Positions 1 to 6,733 of a stretch of DNA of 7,641 nt are shown here, piece by piece. Location of the stretch: the NCBI GenBank assembly GCA_036501345.1, contig DASYAN010000201.1, forward strand, positions 1 to 7,641, written 5' to 3'. This DNA comes from DASYAN01 sp036501345 (GTDB lineage: Bacteria > Chloroflexota > Ktedonobacteria > Ktedonobacterales > Ktedonobacteraceae). How positions within the stretch are numbered: position 1 is the first letter of the stretch; each line of letters opens with the position of its first letter. A model generated the notes under the pieces. The model worked only from the letters and a program-made list of their open reading frames with translations, searched no databases and was not told the DNA's origin. The position numbers and the translations under genes were made by a program.

Positions 1-2075
1 GTGTTTTGCATTGCATTCGTGATGATGCTCATCACTGTCATCGCAAATACTACGAGGCTAAACATCACCAGACTCAACCCCGTACGAAAACGCCGATGCA
101 ACGGATAGACGGATGCCAGTTTAGCCAATGTATAGAAAAGACCAGGCAACCGTGCACACAGGGCTAGTAACGGGTTGACAAACAAGCCTGCATTGCTCAT
201 CAATACCCAGGCAGCTCCCAACACCATCATCATCCCCGCAACAAAGAATACTTCAATCCCTGCTCGAAAACGCGGTAAACCAAGACGCTCTAGCACATCA
301 AACGGTAAAGCCCAGTATGCAACAATGGCTGAACCTGCAAGCGCTGCAAATACGCTGCTCGCTACTTTATACCAATCCCATTTCCTATGACTTTGCTCTT
401 TACTACGAAATCTCGTCATGAACATAACAATCTGGGTGCTCACAGCCTTGACCAACAATCCGCCGCCTAGTATGAGCAATGAGAGGCCCAGTGAAAATGG
501 AATGATTTCCGCCTTTGTCAAGCCAAATTGCATGAGAACAGCCCCGACCAGTAGTGGGATTAAACCTAGCATGGTCAGTTCACGAATGATGCCTATTACT
601 ATATCTGGTATATGCGCCAGGAAGTGACGAGGTATGCGGTCCAACCATGATAGGTGAGAGTCAGAGTCCAGACTAGAAACTAATCGCTCTCTCACGGATG
701 CAAACTTCCTTCTCAGTTCGCTAAAAGAGAATACAGAACGGTTCGGCTCCGGCAAATCGCGCATGGCCGCAACCACAGTCATTCTACTCACCAACCAGGA
801 GGAGATTGCAACAGAACCGAAAGTGAAGATAACCCCCAGGCAATAGGCAATAATCAGGCTATGCGGCTGCAAGGCGAATTTGAGCGGAAAATTGAAACGC
901 GCCAGTATTGGTTCAAGAAAGTGCACCAGGAGCACATCAATTCCCAAGCCAAATAGTAACCCCATCAAGGATGCGAAGAGATCGTAGACCGAGCCTTCGA
1001 AAAGATACATCAATACCAAGTGGTATCGCTGCACCCCAATCGCTCGCACCATGCCCATCTCACCCCGTCGTTCGGCAGCCAGCAGCACAAAGATCAAGAA
1101 GATCAGCAATAAGCCAATCGCTAGAGCAAAGAGCGAGAAGAGCGAGAAAATACGTGAGAAGATGTCTTGCGCCTTCAGTGAGTTCTGCACCCCTTGCGCT
1201 TTCACTTGAATGACTGGGATATGGTGATGGCGCGGCAACCACCGATGTAGCTGATTAGTCACCTGCTCAGACAGATTTACACTATTAACTCCACCACCAC
1301 GATTGGCAACAAATATCCTGTTAATCTGGCCTGCAACATTTTCGATACTCTGAAAGGTCTGCAACTGGCTTATCACATAGGGATTATCGCCGACGAGTCC
1401 ACCATTATCTATAATAGCAGCCACCCGCATCATATAGCGACGACCCGGCCAACGTTGGGAATATAGGTAAAGGATATCTCCAGGTTTAGCATTGAGTAAT
1501 TGAGCTATGGTCTGATTGAGATATACCTGATCTGACTTGAGGCCCGCGATAGAAAGGTATTGCTTGGTACTTATATCCTGCATCCCGCCAAAACCTCGCT
1601 CACTATCAGGCAACACAGCCAGTGCTGTTACCGTTGAGCGTACCTGGCGCGAGGTTTGATCAGCGACCAGCAAATTATCCTCTTGCAAAGCAGCACCAAC
1701 ACTTGCGATATTGGAAACATTACGGCTCTGCTCGACAAGGTGATAGTAGATTTGTTCTGAATAGGTTCCAAGAGGACCGTACCCACCTCCAATCAACTCA
1801 TCAATATTACCCCAGTTATAAATCGCCACACTTTGTACAGTAGCGGTCATGACATCTCCCACAGCGAGGACACAGGAGAGCAACATGGTAGAAAGCATTA
1901 AAGCGCAGGCAATCAGAGCCATCTGTGTACGTCGACGGAAGATATTGCGAACACCGATCTTAAAGAACAGCACGTTACTCACTGCTAGCAGCAGTATACC
2001 AGCAACAATGACTGCTGTAATCACTACCAGGATCCTGGTCAGTGCATCAAGCGGGATACCAAAAAACTGTATCAT
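1..2075 (-). CDS. ABC transporter permease, FtsX/MacB-like (C-terminus beyond window)
   Basis: Reading the minus strand from an ATG at 2075 gives 691 codons with no stop up to the window edge, so the gene is partial at its 3' end. The N-terminus has two hydrophobic segments (about residues 15-38 and 51-72). Between them is an arginine-rich turn, NIFRRR (44-49), typical of FtsX-type permeases. A large, mostly soluble region (about 75-300) resembles the periplasmic MacB_PCD-type domain. A first FtsX core follows (about 305-435), with the cytoplasmic coupling motif AAERRGEMGMVRAIG (333-347) and an EG pair at 360-361. More membrane segments lie near 490-545, 570-590 and 607-628. At 661-690 a second arginine-rich turn plus helix (FRTGLSLVMF) begins what looks like a second FtsX repeat. 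This is the two-repeat layout of large lipoprotein-export or macrolide-type permeases. The cognate ATPase is not in the window. The start is fixed by an in-frame TAG nine bases upstream. The family call is firm; the substrate is unknown. Confidence 0.9.
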   Translation of the reverse strand, partial: MIQFFGIPLDALTRILVVITAVIVAGILLLAVSNVLFFKIGVRNIFRRRTQMALIACALMLSTMLLSCVLAVGDVMTATVQSVAIYNWGNIDELIGGGYGPLGTYSEQIYYHLVEQSRNVSNIASVGAALQEDNLLVADQTSRQVRSTVTALAVLPDSERGFGGMQDISTKQYLSIAGLKSDQVYLNQTIAQLLNAKPGDILYLYSQRWPGRRYMMRVAAIIDNGGLVGDNPYVISQLQTFQSIENVAGQINRIFVANRGGGVNSVNLSEQVTNQLHRWLPRHHHIPVIQVKAQGVQNSLKAQDIFSRIFSLFSLFALAIGLLLIFLIFVLLAAERRGEMGMVRAIGVQRYHLVLMYLFEGSVYDLFASLMGLLFGLGIDVLLVHFLEPILARFNFPLKFALQPHSLIIAYCLGVIFTFGSVAISSWLVSRMTVVAAMRDLPEPNRSVFSFSELRRKFASVRERLVSSLDSDSHLSWLDRIPRHFLAHIPDIVIGIIRELTMLGLIPLLVGAVLMQFGLTKAEIIPFSLGLSLLILGGGLLVKAVSTQIVMFMTRFRSKEQSHRKWDWYKVASSVFAALAGSAIVAYWALPFDVLERLGLPRFRAGIEVFFVAGMMMVLGAAWVLMSNAGLFVNPLLALCARLPGLFYTLAKLASVYPLHRRFRTGLSLVMFSLVVFAMTVMSIITNAMQN

Positions 2076-2081
2076 AGGCCT

Positions 2082-2840
2082 CTACAGTTTGTACTTCTGG
2101 AGTGTTGAGTAAAAGATCATCGCAAGTTGAGTATAGCCACGAGCATTTGGATGCAAGCCATCAGAACTGATATATTCGGGATGAGCAGTCAGTACTTGTG
2201 ACTGCTGATAAAGATCGACAAGCGCTATATGATGACGACCTACAACTTCTGCAATTGCAGTATTATAAGAAGAAATTCTAGCCAGCAACGATTGAGTATC
2301 AGTTGCCTGAAAGCGTGGTAACAGTACAATATTCGGCACATTGGCAACAAGGATGAGAGCATGAGGAGCAGTAGCTTGCAAGTGACTCAACAGGAGATCC
2401 ATATCCTGGGAGTACTGAGAGACAGGAACGTTACCAATAAGATCATCGACTGCTAACCAGATCGTCACCAGATCTGGATGAGCATCAATAGCGACTGGCA
2501 ATTCCACATTAAGTGCGTCATGCACCTCGATGCCTGGAATACCAAGATTGACCAAGCGAATTCTTGAACCCAGCTTGCCTGTCAGGTCCACAGGCCAGTT
2601 CTGCTTGTCAGGATCACTAGTCCCAGTGCCATAGGTGTCAGACGCCCCTATAGCAACATAGGTTATGCGAGCCTTCGGGGCCTGCTGAACCTGCTGTTGA
2701 CCATGTAGATCTGACTCTCCTGGCCAAAGAGAGCATCCACCCAAGCACAAAGTCAAAAAGAACAAACGTGCGTAGAGAAAGAGGCCGAATCTTACTCTGT
2801 TCTTTTGTCGGCTCGCCCCTAGTCTTTTGTTACTACTCAT
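2082..2840 (-). CDS. SGNH/GDSL-like hydrolase, predicted lipoprotein
   Basis: The frame is open from a GTG at 2891, with ATGs at 2873 and 2840. I prefer 2840 because it gives a normal lipoprotein signal: basic residues, a hydrophobic stretch, then lipobox L-G-G-C. The lipid-bearing Cys is residue 53 counted from 2891, or 36 from 2840. None of the starts has a strong ribosome site, so the choice is uncertain. Numbered from 2891, SGNH block I is YVAIGASDTYG (nucleophile Ser84). Block II is NLGIPG (115-120). Block V is SDGLHPN, with Asp244 and His247 completing the triad. Block III reads LAVDDL where the family usually has GxND, so Asp149 replaces the oxyanion-hole Asn. The protein is probably an esterase, acyl-hydrolase or carbohydrate-deacetylase anchored outside the membrane. 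Its stop lies 6 bases before the permease ATG, in the same frame, so the two are almost certainly co-transcribed and possibly translationally coupled. The substrate cannot be inferred. Confidence 0.85.
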   Translation of the reverse strand: MSSNKRLGASRQKNRVRFGLFLYARLFFLTLCLGGCSLWPGESDLHGQQQVQQAPKARITYVAIGASDTYGTGTSDPDKQNWPVDLTGKLGSRIRLVNLGIPGIEVHDALNVELPVAIDAHPDLVTIWLAVDDLIGNVPVSQYSQDMDLLLSHLQATAPHALILVANVPNIVLLPRFQATDTQSLLARISSYNTAIAEVVGRHHIALVDLYQQSQVLTAHPEYISSDGLHPNARGYTQLAMIFYSTLQKYKL

Positions 2841-2945
2841 AGGTCTTAATGTACGGCATTCGCATGGTAACATGCAAGTCTCTGCCAACACAACCTAGAA
2901 TAGCTTTTCAAGGGCAACTATAAACATGCAAAAATGCATCCAATT

Positions 2946-3674
2946 TTAGCTCAGGTTAAACTGTACTACAAATTGTGTATCTAAAGTTTGTCCTAGGGCT
3001 AAAAGCTTTTGAACACCCTCAGAAATATATTCTTCTGTTAAGGGATATAAATCACCTAGTTGTAGATCTTTCCTATTTGACTTTTCCAAGTAATTTCCAT
3101 TAACATAGCCATTATTATAGAGTATAATATTTCTAGCCAAAAACATTTCAGATACATACAAACATTCCGCTGGATCGACTTTCAAATCCAATCCAATAGT
3201 CTCATGGAGATAGTTAAGCACACTTTCAAATCCCTGATAATCCAAAACACGCAATTTTTCATCTACTAACCATGCAATAAATGCTTCTGTATTATTAAAC
3301 TGCAAATCACTTTCTATTTTGTTAAGTTTATCTTGCTCTAGCAATTCATGATGTTGATTGAAAACCTTTATAAGCATGTTTCTGATATAAAGATCAAAAG
3401 ACTGCACACTCTGACATTGTATCATTCCAAGTGCTTGATGCTTGAAAGTTTCTGCCGCAATGGACTCTTCTAACCAAGAAGATAATGCGCCTGCATAATT
3501 CTCTTTTACGTCTATTATGTTCCTTACTTTATTCATATTATCGAACACGTCTATCAATGTTGATTTAATTAGCTGCATTCTATCTCGTGTTTCTATTATA
3601 CCTACCCGTAAAACGTTAATAATCACACTATTTCGCAATAATCTTACGGTTAGTGCATTATATTCTTTTGACAT
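2946..3674 (-). CDS. Hypothetical protein with HEPN-like C-terminal domain (degenerate motif)
   Basis: A 242-aa protein with no signal peptide or membrane segment, probably cytoplasmic and mostly helical. The ATG at 3674 is preceded by a good ribosome site (GGGAG at 3684-3688, minus strand, 9-base spacing). The C-terminal half has the feel of a HEPN-superfamily protein. SFDLYIRNML (92-101) opens a helical region, then RNIILYNNGYVN (181-192) is followed by NYLEK and LGDLYPLTEEYI (206-217). Related proteins usually read RNxxVHNNGxVN at this place, with the R-x(4-6)-H signature of the RNase-type HEPN fold. Here Tyr186 occupies the His position, so RNA cleavage may be lost or altered. No partner nucleotidyltransferase (MNT) antitoxin gene lies next to it. 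The gene is AT-rich compared with glnA and the permease, which suggests acquisition by transfer. The HEPN assignment is from memory of motif patterns; the exact family is not recognised. Confidence 0.75.
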   Translation of the reverse strand: MSKEYNALTVRLLRNSVIINVLRVGIIETRDRMQLIKSTLIDVFDNMNKVRNIIDVKENYAGALSSWLEESIAAETFKHQALGMIQCQSVQSFDLYIRNMLIKVFNQHHELLEQDKLNKIESDLQFNNTEAFIAWLVDEKLRVLDYQGFESVLNYLHETIGLDLKVDPAECLYVSEMFLARNIILYNNGYVNGNYLEKSNRKDLQLGDLYPLTEEYISEGVQKLLALGQTLDTQFVVQFNLS

Positions 3675-3683
3675 TGTATGATT

Positions 3684-3688
3684 CTCCC
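3684..3688 (-). promoter_or_regulatory. Ribosome binding site of the HEPN-like gene
   Basis: On the minus strand this reads GGGAG inside AGGGAGA, 9 bases before the ATG at 3674. It supports that start codon and shows the gene is likely translated. Confidence 0.6.
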
Positions 3689-3719
3689 TGAACTAAGGCG
3701 AAACTTTAAGGATATATAG

Positions 3720-3746
3720 AGTATACGATGTCACATCCAGTGACAT
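3720..3746 (-). promoter_or_regulatory. Probable promoter and overlapping operator of the HEPN-like gene
   Basis: On the minus strand a -10-like TATACT (3725-3720) lies 45 bases before the start codon. Directly upstream, 3728-3746 is a perfect palindrome, ATGTCAC-ATCCA-GTGACAT (7-bp arms, 5-base centre). It would cover the spacer and -35 region, where no good -35 hexamer is visible. The core TGTCA-N7-TGACA fits TGTNA-N7-TNACA, the consensus known for Bacillus TnrA/GlnR nitrogen regulators. I infer an operator for the HEPN-like gene. Its distance to glnA (about 446 bp) makes direct control of glnA less likely. No regulator gene is in the window. Confidence 0.45.
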
Positions 3747-3962
3747 TTTCTTCTGAGTTAACACCGACATATTGATAGCGGTTAGTCACAACAGGACTGA
3801 GAGCACATTGGTAATATCAAAAAATCTATCGATTATGCACAGAAAAATACTACTTAATCAACAAAAAACGGTTTTCCATTCCACATCCTCGATGAAAAAA
3901 CCATGGATTCCAATATAAGCATCCAACAATAGATGTCAGATAGCCCTTACTCACAGAGGCTT

Positions 3963-3979
3963 TTGTGCATAATGCACAA
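3963..3979. promoter_or_regulatory. Perfect palindrome upstream of glnA
   Basis: TTGTGCAT-A-ATGCACAA has 8-bp perfect arms around one central base, 213 bp before the glnA start. A related sequence, TTATGCACA, occurs at 3833-3841, and its reverse complement is at 3964-3972 inside the palindrome. This looks like a dimeric repressor or activator site. The nonamer also fits the DnaA-box pattern TTATNCACA, which I consider less likely here. Confidence 0.4.
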
Positions 3980-4061
3980 TTGTAGACAGGGCAGTTTCAG
4001 ATAAACTGTCTGTAGTATCTACTTGCGCCAACGTCATATTATAGAGATATGCATTATATAA

Positions 4062-4077
4062 CTCAGCGTTAGCTGAG
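4062..4077 (+). promoter_or_regulatory. Hairpin in the glnA leader region
   Basis: CTCAGC-GTTA-GCTGAG is a perfect 6-bp stem with a tetraloop, 114 bp before the glnA start codon and just after an AT-rich promoter-like stretch. No U-run follows, so it is not a classic terminator. It could be a leader RNA structure or an operator. Confidence 0.3.
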
Positions 4078-4174
4078 AATGCAAAAAACTATCCAAAACA
4101 ATCGCGAAAGTACACACTAAGGCAACGAATGCCATTCTTTCCTGCAATGACGCCGGGATCAAACGTTACTAAAC

Positions 4175-4179
4175 AGGAG
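4175..4179 (+). promoter_or_regulatory. glnA ribosome binding site, deciding the start
   Basis: AGGAG lies 12 bases before ATG 4192, slightly long but the only good site. The in-frame ATG at 4129 would add 21 residues not found in typical glutamine synthetases and lacks such a site. This supports a start at 4192. Confidence 0.6.
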
Positions 4180-4191
4180 AAGACTAAAAAA

Positions 4192-5616
4192 ATGACCACC
4201 CCAGAGGAAGTCCTAAAGTTAGCAAAAGCAAACGGCGTCAAAATTGTAGACTTCAAATTCGTAGACTTACCAGGAACCTGGCAACATTTTAGCGTTCCAG
4301 TACATATATTGACCGAAGAGCTATTTGAGAATGGCCTACCATTCGATGGCTCCAGCGTCCGTGGTTTCCAAACAATAGATGAAAGCGATATGCTGGTAAT
4401 ACCCGATGCAACTACTGCTTTTATCGACCCATTCACGTCTGCACCTACTCTGAGTCTCACCTGTAACATTGCTTATCCTACAAAGCAGCCATACACTCGC
4501 GATCCCCGTTACATTGCTCAGAAGGCAGAGGAATTCCTTCGCAGCACTGGCGTTGCCGACACCGCCTTCTTTGGACCAGAAGCAGAGTTTTACATTTTCG
4601 ATGCTGTCCGCTATGCTTCTTCAGACAACATTCAATATGCCGAGGTTGACTCAGTTGAGGCCCACTGGAACAGTGCTGGTCACGATGATAAGCCCAACAT
4701 GGGTCATCTGATGAACTTGAAGGGTGGCTATTTCCCTGTTGCTCCCAATGACACTTACCAGGATTTGCGCACAGAGATGGTTCTAACCCTCGAATCACTG
4801 GGTATCACTGTCGAGGCACATCACCATGAAGTAGGTGCCCCCGGTCAAGCCGAAATTGACTTTCGTTTCGGTTCACTCGTCAACACTGCCGATAGGCTAC
4901 AACTCTTTAAATATGTGGTAAAAAATACCGCTCGTAAGCACGGCAAGACTGTCACATTCATGCCCAAACCGGTTTTCGGCGATAATGGTTCTGGTATGCA
5001 CACTCATCAGAGCTTATGGAAGAATGAGAAGGCGCTATTCTATGATACCGATGGCTATGCTGGTATCTCTCAGCTTGCTCGCTTCTATATCGGTGGTATC
5101 TTGACTCACGCCCCGGCGATTATGGCTATTGCTGCGCCATCTACCAATAGCTATAAACGCCTAGTGCCGGGCTTTGAGGCTCCGGTCAACCTTGTCTTTT
5201 CAAAGGGCAACCGGAGTGCAGCAGTACGTATTCCCTTGACCGAGAATCCCAAGGCCAAGCGCGTCGAGTTCCGCCCTCCCGATCCAACGGCAAATCCTTA
5301 CCTGCTCTTCTCTGCTCTCCTACTCGCAGGTCTGGACGGTATTCGCCGCGAGATCGAGCCCAGCCAGTATGGTTTTGGTCCAGTCGATCGCGACTTGTAC
5401 AGCCTGCCAGCCGAGGAATTACGCGAGATTAGCTCCGTACCCGGCTCTCTGGACGAGTCCTTAAGGGCGCTTGAAAATGACCATAGCTTCCTCTTGGAGG
5501 GACAGGTCTTCACTACTGATCTACTTGAGAAGTACATTGAACTCAAACGCGAGCAGGCAGACAAAGTTCGCTTGCGCCCGGTGCCAATCGAATTCTCTCT
5601 GTACTATGACGCCTAA
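4192..5616 (+). CDS. glnA: Glutamine synthetase, type I
   Basis: This enzyme makes glutamine from glutamate, ammonia and ATP, the central step of ammonium assimilation, as a cytoplasmic dodecamer. The chosen start gives 474 aa, close to the usual GSI length (469 in E. coli). The beta-grasp domain holds LPFDGSS (49-55). Metal and substrate residues are visible: FFGPEAEFYIFD (126-137; Glu130, Glu132), HHEVGAPGQAEID (211-223; Glu213, Glu221), KPVFGDNGSGMH (259-270; His270), NSYKRLVPGFEAPV (319-332; Arg323, Glu329) and EFRPPDPTANPY (359-370; Arg361). DLYSLP (401-406) matches the adenylylation loop of the GSI-beta group, with Tyr403 at the modified Tyr. Modification itself cannot be shown here, and no glnE, glnB or glnR is present. 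The frame could start at 4129, but the ribosome site and family alignment favour 4192. All key residues are intact, so the enzyme should be active. Confidence 0.97.
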   Translation: MTTPEEVLKLAKANGVKIVDFKFVDLPGTWQHFSVPVHILTEELFENGLPFDGSSVRGFQTIDESDMLVIPDATTAFIDPFTSAPTLSLTCNIAYPTKQPYTRDPRYIAQKAEEFLRSTGVADTAFFGPEAEFYIFDAVRYASSDNIQYAEVDSVEAHWNSAGHDDKPNMGHLMNLKGGYFPVAPNDTYQDLRTEMVLTLESLGITVEAHHHEVGAPGQAEIDFRFGSLVNTADRLQLFKYVVKNTARKHGKTVTFMPKPVFGDNGSGMHTHQSLWKNEKALFYDTDGYAGISQLARFYIGGILTHAPAIMAIAAPSTNSYKRLVPGFEAPVNLVFSKGNRSAAVRIPLTENPKAKRVEFRPPDPTANPYLLFSALLLAGLDGIRREIEPSQYGFGPVDRDLYSLPAEELREISSVPGSLDESLRALENDHSFLLEGQVFTTDLLEKYIELKREQADKVRLRPVPIEFSLYYDA

Positions 5617-6049
5617 TAAATACAGAAACCATTCGACCTTTCCAGCTTATTCATGTATATTACTTCCACATGGAGATATACTGGAGGTAGAGGCTTTGTA
5701 CCCTTCCACAAAGCGGATTGTGGATACTACAAAGTAAGTAGTACAAAGTAGATAAACCTCTGAGGCACACACGAGACCATTTGGGCACCTAGCTAAAGGG
5801 TCTCGTCTCTACATCTTCTGTGTCCTGTGTAACAGGACGCAACTCTTGAGGTCACTATCAAGAGTGCTCTCCCCATTTCGCTTCTATGCATTTCAACGGA
5901 ACTGAGTCCTGTTCCGTATTAAAATAGGGAGCATATACGTGTCTAGAAGGCTCTCTGCCCTTTTTGGGAAAACTCATGAAAAGCTCAAGCCGCCTTCTTT
6001 TATGAAGGCGAATGTTATGCCTTACTCATTTTCCCTCTAATAGATGGAG
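5614..6049 (+). repeat. Hairpin-rich long direct repeat, copy 1 (downstream of glnA)
   Basis: This block of about 436 bp is matched by 6991-7419 in the same orientation, with only scattered substitutions and short indels. Similarity starts at the glnA stop codon and ends at GATGGAG. Inverted repeats along it, in order: 5661-5668/5682-5689; GCTTTGT/ACAAAGC at 5693-5699/5708-5714; TACTAC/GTAGTA at 5725-5730/5738-5743; 5772-5782/5795-5805 (11-bp stem, one mismatch); GTCCTGT/ACAGGAC at 5822-5828/5832-5838; ACTCTTGA/TCAAGAGT at 5842-5849/5858-5865; ACGGAAC/GTTCCGT at 5896-5902/5911-5917; CGCCTTC/GAAGGCG at 5991-5997/6004-6010. No long ORF fits either copy, no terminal inverted repeats are evident and there is no transposase. 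It may be a structured non-coding RNA, a non-autonomous element, or a repeat family that also ends glnA transcription. I recognise no known RNA family. Confidence 0.85.
5772..5805 (+). terminator. Strong stem-loop after glnA (possible terminator or RNA processing hairpin)
   Basis: An 11-bp stem, CGAGACCATTT with AAAGGGTCTCG (one A-G mismatch), closes a 12-base loop about 155 bp after the glnA stop. No U-run follows, so it is not a textbook intrinsic terminator. The equivalent stem in copy 2 (7151-7184) is perfectly paired. It is the strongest structure in the repeat and could also protect a 3' end. Confidence 0.35.
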
Positions 6050-6093
6050 AGCCATATCCAAGTGATAGGATGTATGCTTCGCATGCATGGCTA

Positions 6094-6099
6094 TATAAT
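6094..6099 (+). promoter_or_regulatory. Possible -10 box ahead of the small-ORF cluster
   Basis: A perfect TATAAT follows the end of repeat copy 1. No good -35 hexamer lies 16-18 bases upstream, so promoter activity is only a possibility. It would serve the small ORFs at 6175-6901. Confidence 0.25.
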
Positions 6100-6174
6100 A
6101 TCAACCAAATATAGAAAGCACTCCTGTCGTCTCAATTGGGCTGACATAACGCCAGATCAGGAGAATACTTCTTT

Positions 6175-6276
6175 ATGCCCCCAAAGTCTAAAACACATCT
6201 TGATTCTTGTATAGAACGTATACTACCACAAACATTTGGAGGGATCTATGACCAAATAAAACATATTCATCACTAG
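6175..6276 (+). CDS. Very small ORF, 33 aa, unknown
   Basis: The ATG at 6175 follows AGGAG (6159-6163) by 11 bases. The product begins MPPKSKTHLD and ends IKHIHH, with no recognised motif. After its TAG the same frame stays open to 6528, so it could be the 5' piece of a gene interrupted by a stop that continues into the next ORF. There is no independent sign of coding selection. Confidence 0.2.
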   Translation: MPPKSKTHLDSCIERILPQTFGGIYDQIKHIHH

Positions 6277-6351
6277 GTACGAGCTTCGCGCTTTTCTTGT
6301 CATAAACCTGACAAGCCGTACATAAGTATGACATTACGTCAGGAGAGCATA

Positions 6352-6528
6352 ATGTCCTGCACCAAAAAAGAGCAAGTCCCAACCAGAACACATGCAATTC
6401 TCCTCCTCATTTCTGAGGATGAAGAACAATGGATAGTCCATCTTATGTCACAACAGGCAGAGATACCTACATCGAAAAACCGCAATACTTTCGATAGTAG
6501 TTCTCCTCTTCCAAACAGAATGAATTGA
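6352..6528 (+). CDS. Small hypothetical protein, 58 aa
   Basis: I chose ATG 6352 over 6328 because AGGAG (6341-6345) lies 6 bases before it, near-ideal spacing. The product starts MSCTKKEQVP and has a short hydrophobic patch (HAILLLI) followed by acidic SEDEEQWIVHLM, then a low-complexity Ser/Asn/Pro tail. I recognise no family. It ends 13 bases before the next ATG (6542), so the two could be co-translated. The ribosome site overlaps one arm of an inverted repeat (6307-6312/6338-6343) that could mask it. It may be a real small protein or the remnant of a longer gene. Confidence 0.35.
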   Translation: MSCTKKEQVPTRTHAILLLISEDEEQWIVHLMSQQAEIPTSKNRNTFDSSSPLPNRMN

Positions 6529-6541
6529 TTTGGACGGAACT

Positions 6542-6733
6542 ATGAACATCCCATCTCAGAAGCAAGCCGACTCAAAGATCATGAAATCGGTCTTTCTTGG
6601 AATTATCACTTTTATTACACTAATTGCTATTACAGCTCCTACAATTCTATTTTTTTTCACTAGAGATATTTTAAACTTTGTCCCCATCGTTGGACTGTTC
6701 CCACTTAGCTTCATATGGATTACGCATTACTAA
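6542..6733 (+). CDS. Small two-helix membrane protein, 63 aa, possibly frameshifted
   Basis: The ATG at 6542 is preceded by a GGACGGA-like ribosome site; a TTG at 6530 is an alternative start. After a short polar N-terminus (MNIPSQKQADSK) come two hydrophobic segments: FLGIITFITLIAITAPTILF (about residues 18-37) and ILNFVPIVGLFPLSFIWI (about 43-60). The frame ends abruptly at THY-stop. Shifting by one base gives a frame with a charged, protein-like tail to 6824, the kind of cytoplasmic tail expected after a second helix. The native protein may therefore have been about 93 aa, and this copy may be broken. No family is recognised. Confidence 0.4.
   Translation: MNIPSQKQADSKIMKSVFLGIITFITLIAITAPTILFFFTRDILNFVPIVGLFPLSFIWITHY

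Larger units (their letters stand above)
3675..4191. other. Long divergent intergenic region with several palindromes
   Basis: About 517 bp, AT-rich, between the divergent HEPN-like gene and glnA, with no convincing ORF. It contains the TnrA/GlnR-like palindrome at 3728-3746. A perfect 17-base palindrome lies at 3963-3979. Overlapping inverted repeats fall at 3984-4011: AGACAG (3984-3989) with CTGTCT (4006-4011), and CAGTTT (3992-3997) with AAACTG (4003-4008). A 6-bp hairpin sits at 4062-4077. The AT-rich stretch 4037-4060 is promoter-like, but I could not place a good -35/-10 pair for glnA. The density of symmetric sites suggests several DNA-binding regulators or a structured glnA leader. 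Confidence 0.6.

Noticed and set aside
908..1213. Plus-strand ORF of 101 aa, with others at 175-390, 418-627, 1622-1843 and 1849-2112
   Set aside because: All lie opposite the continuous 691-codon permease frame and show no family features.
2926..2939. Small hairpin ATGCA-AAAA-TGCAT between the HEPN-like and lipoprotein genes
   Set aside because: Only 5 weak base pairs and no clear U-run after it; too weak to call a terminator.
3675..4191. Possible replication origin, from TTATNCACA (DnaA-box-like) matches at 3833-3841 and 3964-3972
   Set aside because: Only two matches, one explained by a larger palindrome, and no dnaA, dnaN or other origin-linked gene nearby.
4089..4469. Minus-strand ORF of 126 aa across the glnA start, with others inside glnA (4469-4711, 4478-4798, 5298-5564)
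   Set aside because: They overlap the well-supported glnA frame in other frames or the opposite strand and look like its shadows.
5471..5737. Plus-strand ORF of 88 aa overlapping the glnA end and repeat copy 1
   Set aside because: Its first half is a shadow of glnA and the rest is repeat sequence whose frame is not kept in copy 2.
6188..6397. Minus-strand ORF of 69 aa
   Set aside because: No ribosome site or recognisable domain was seen; it overlaps plus-strand small ORFs with better start signals.
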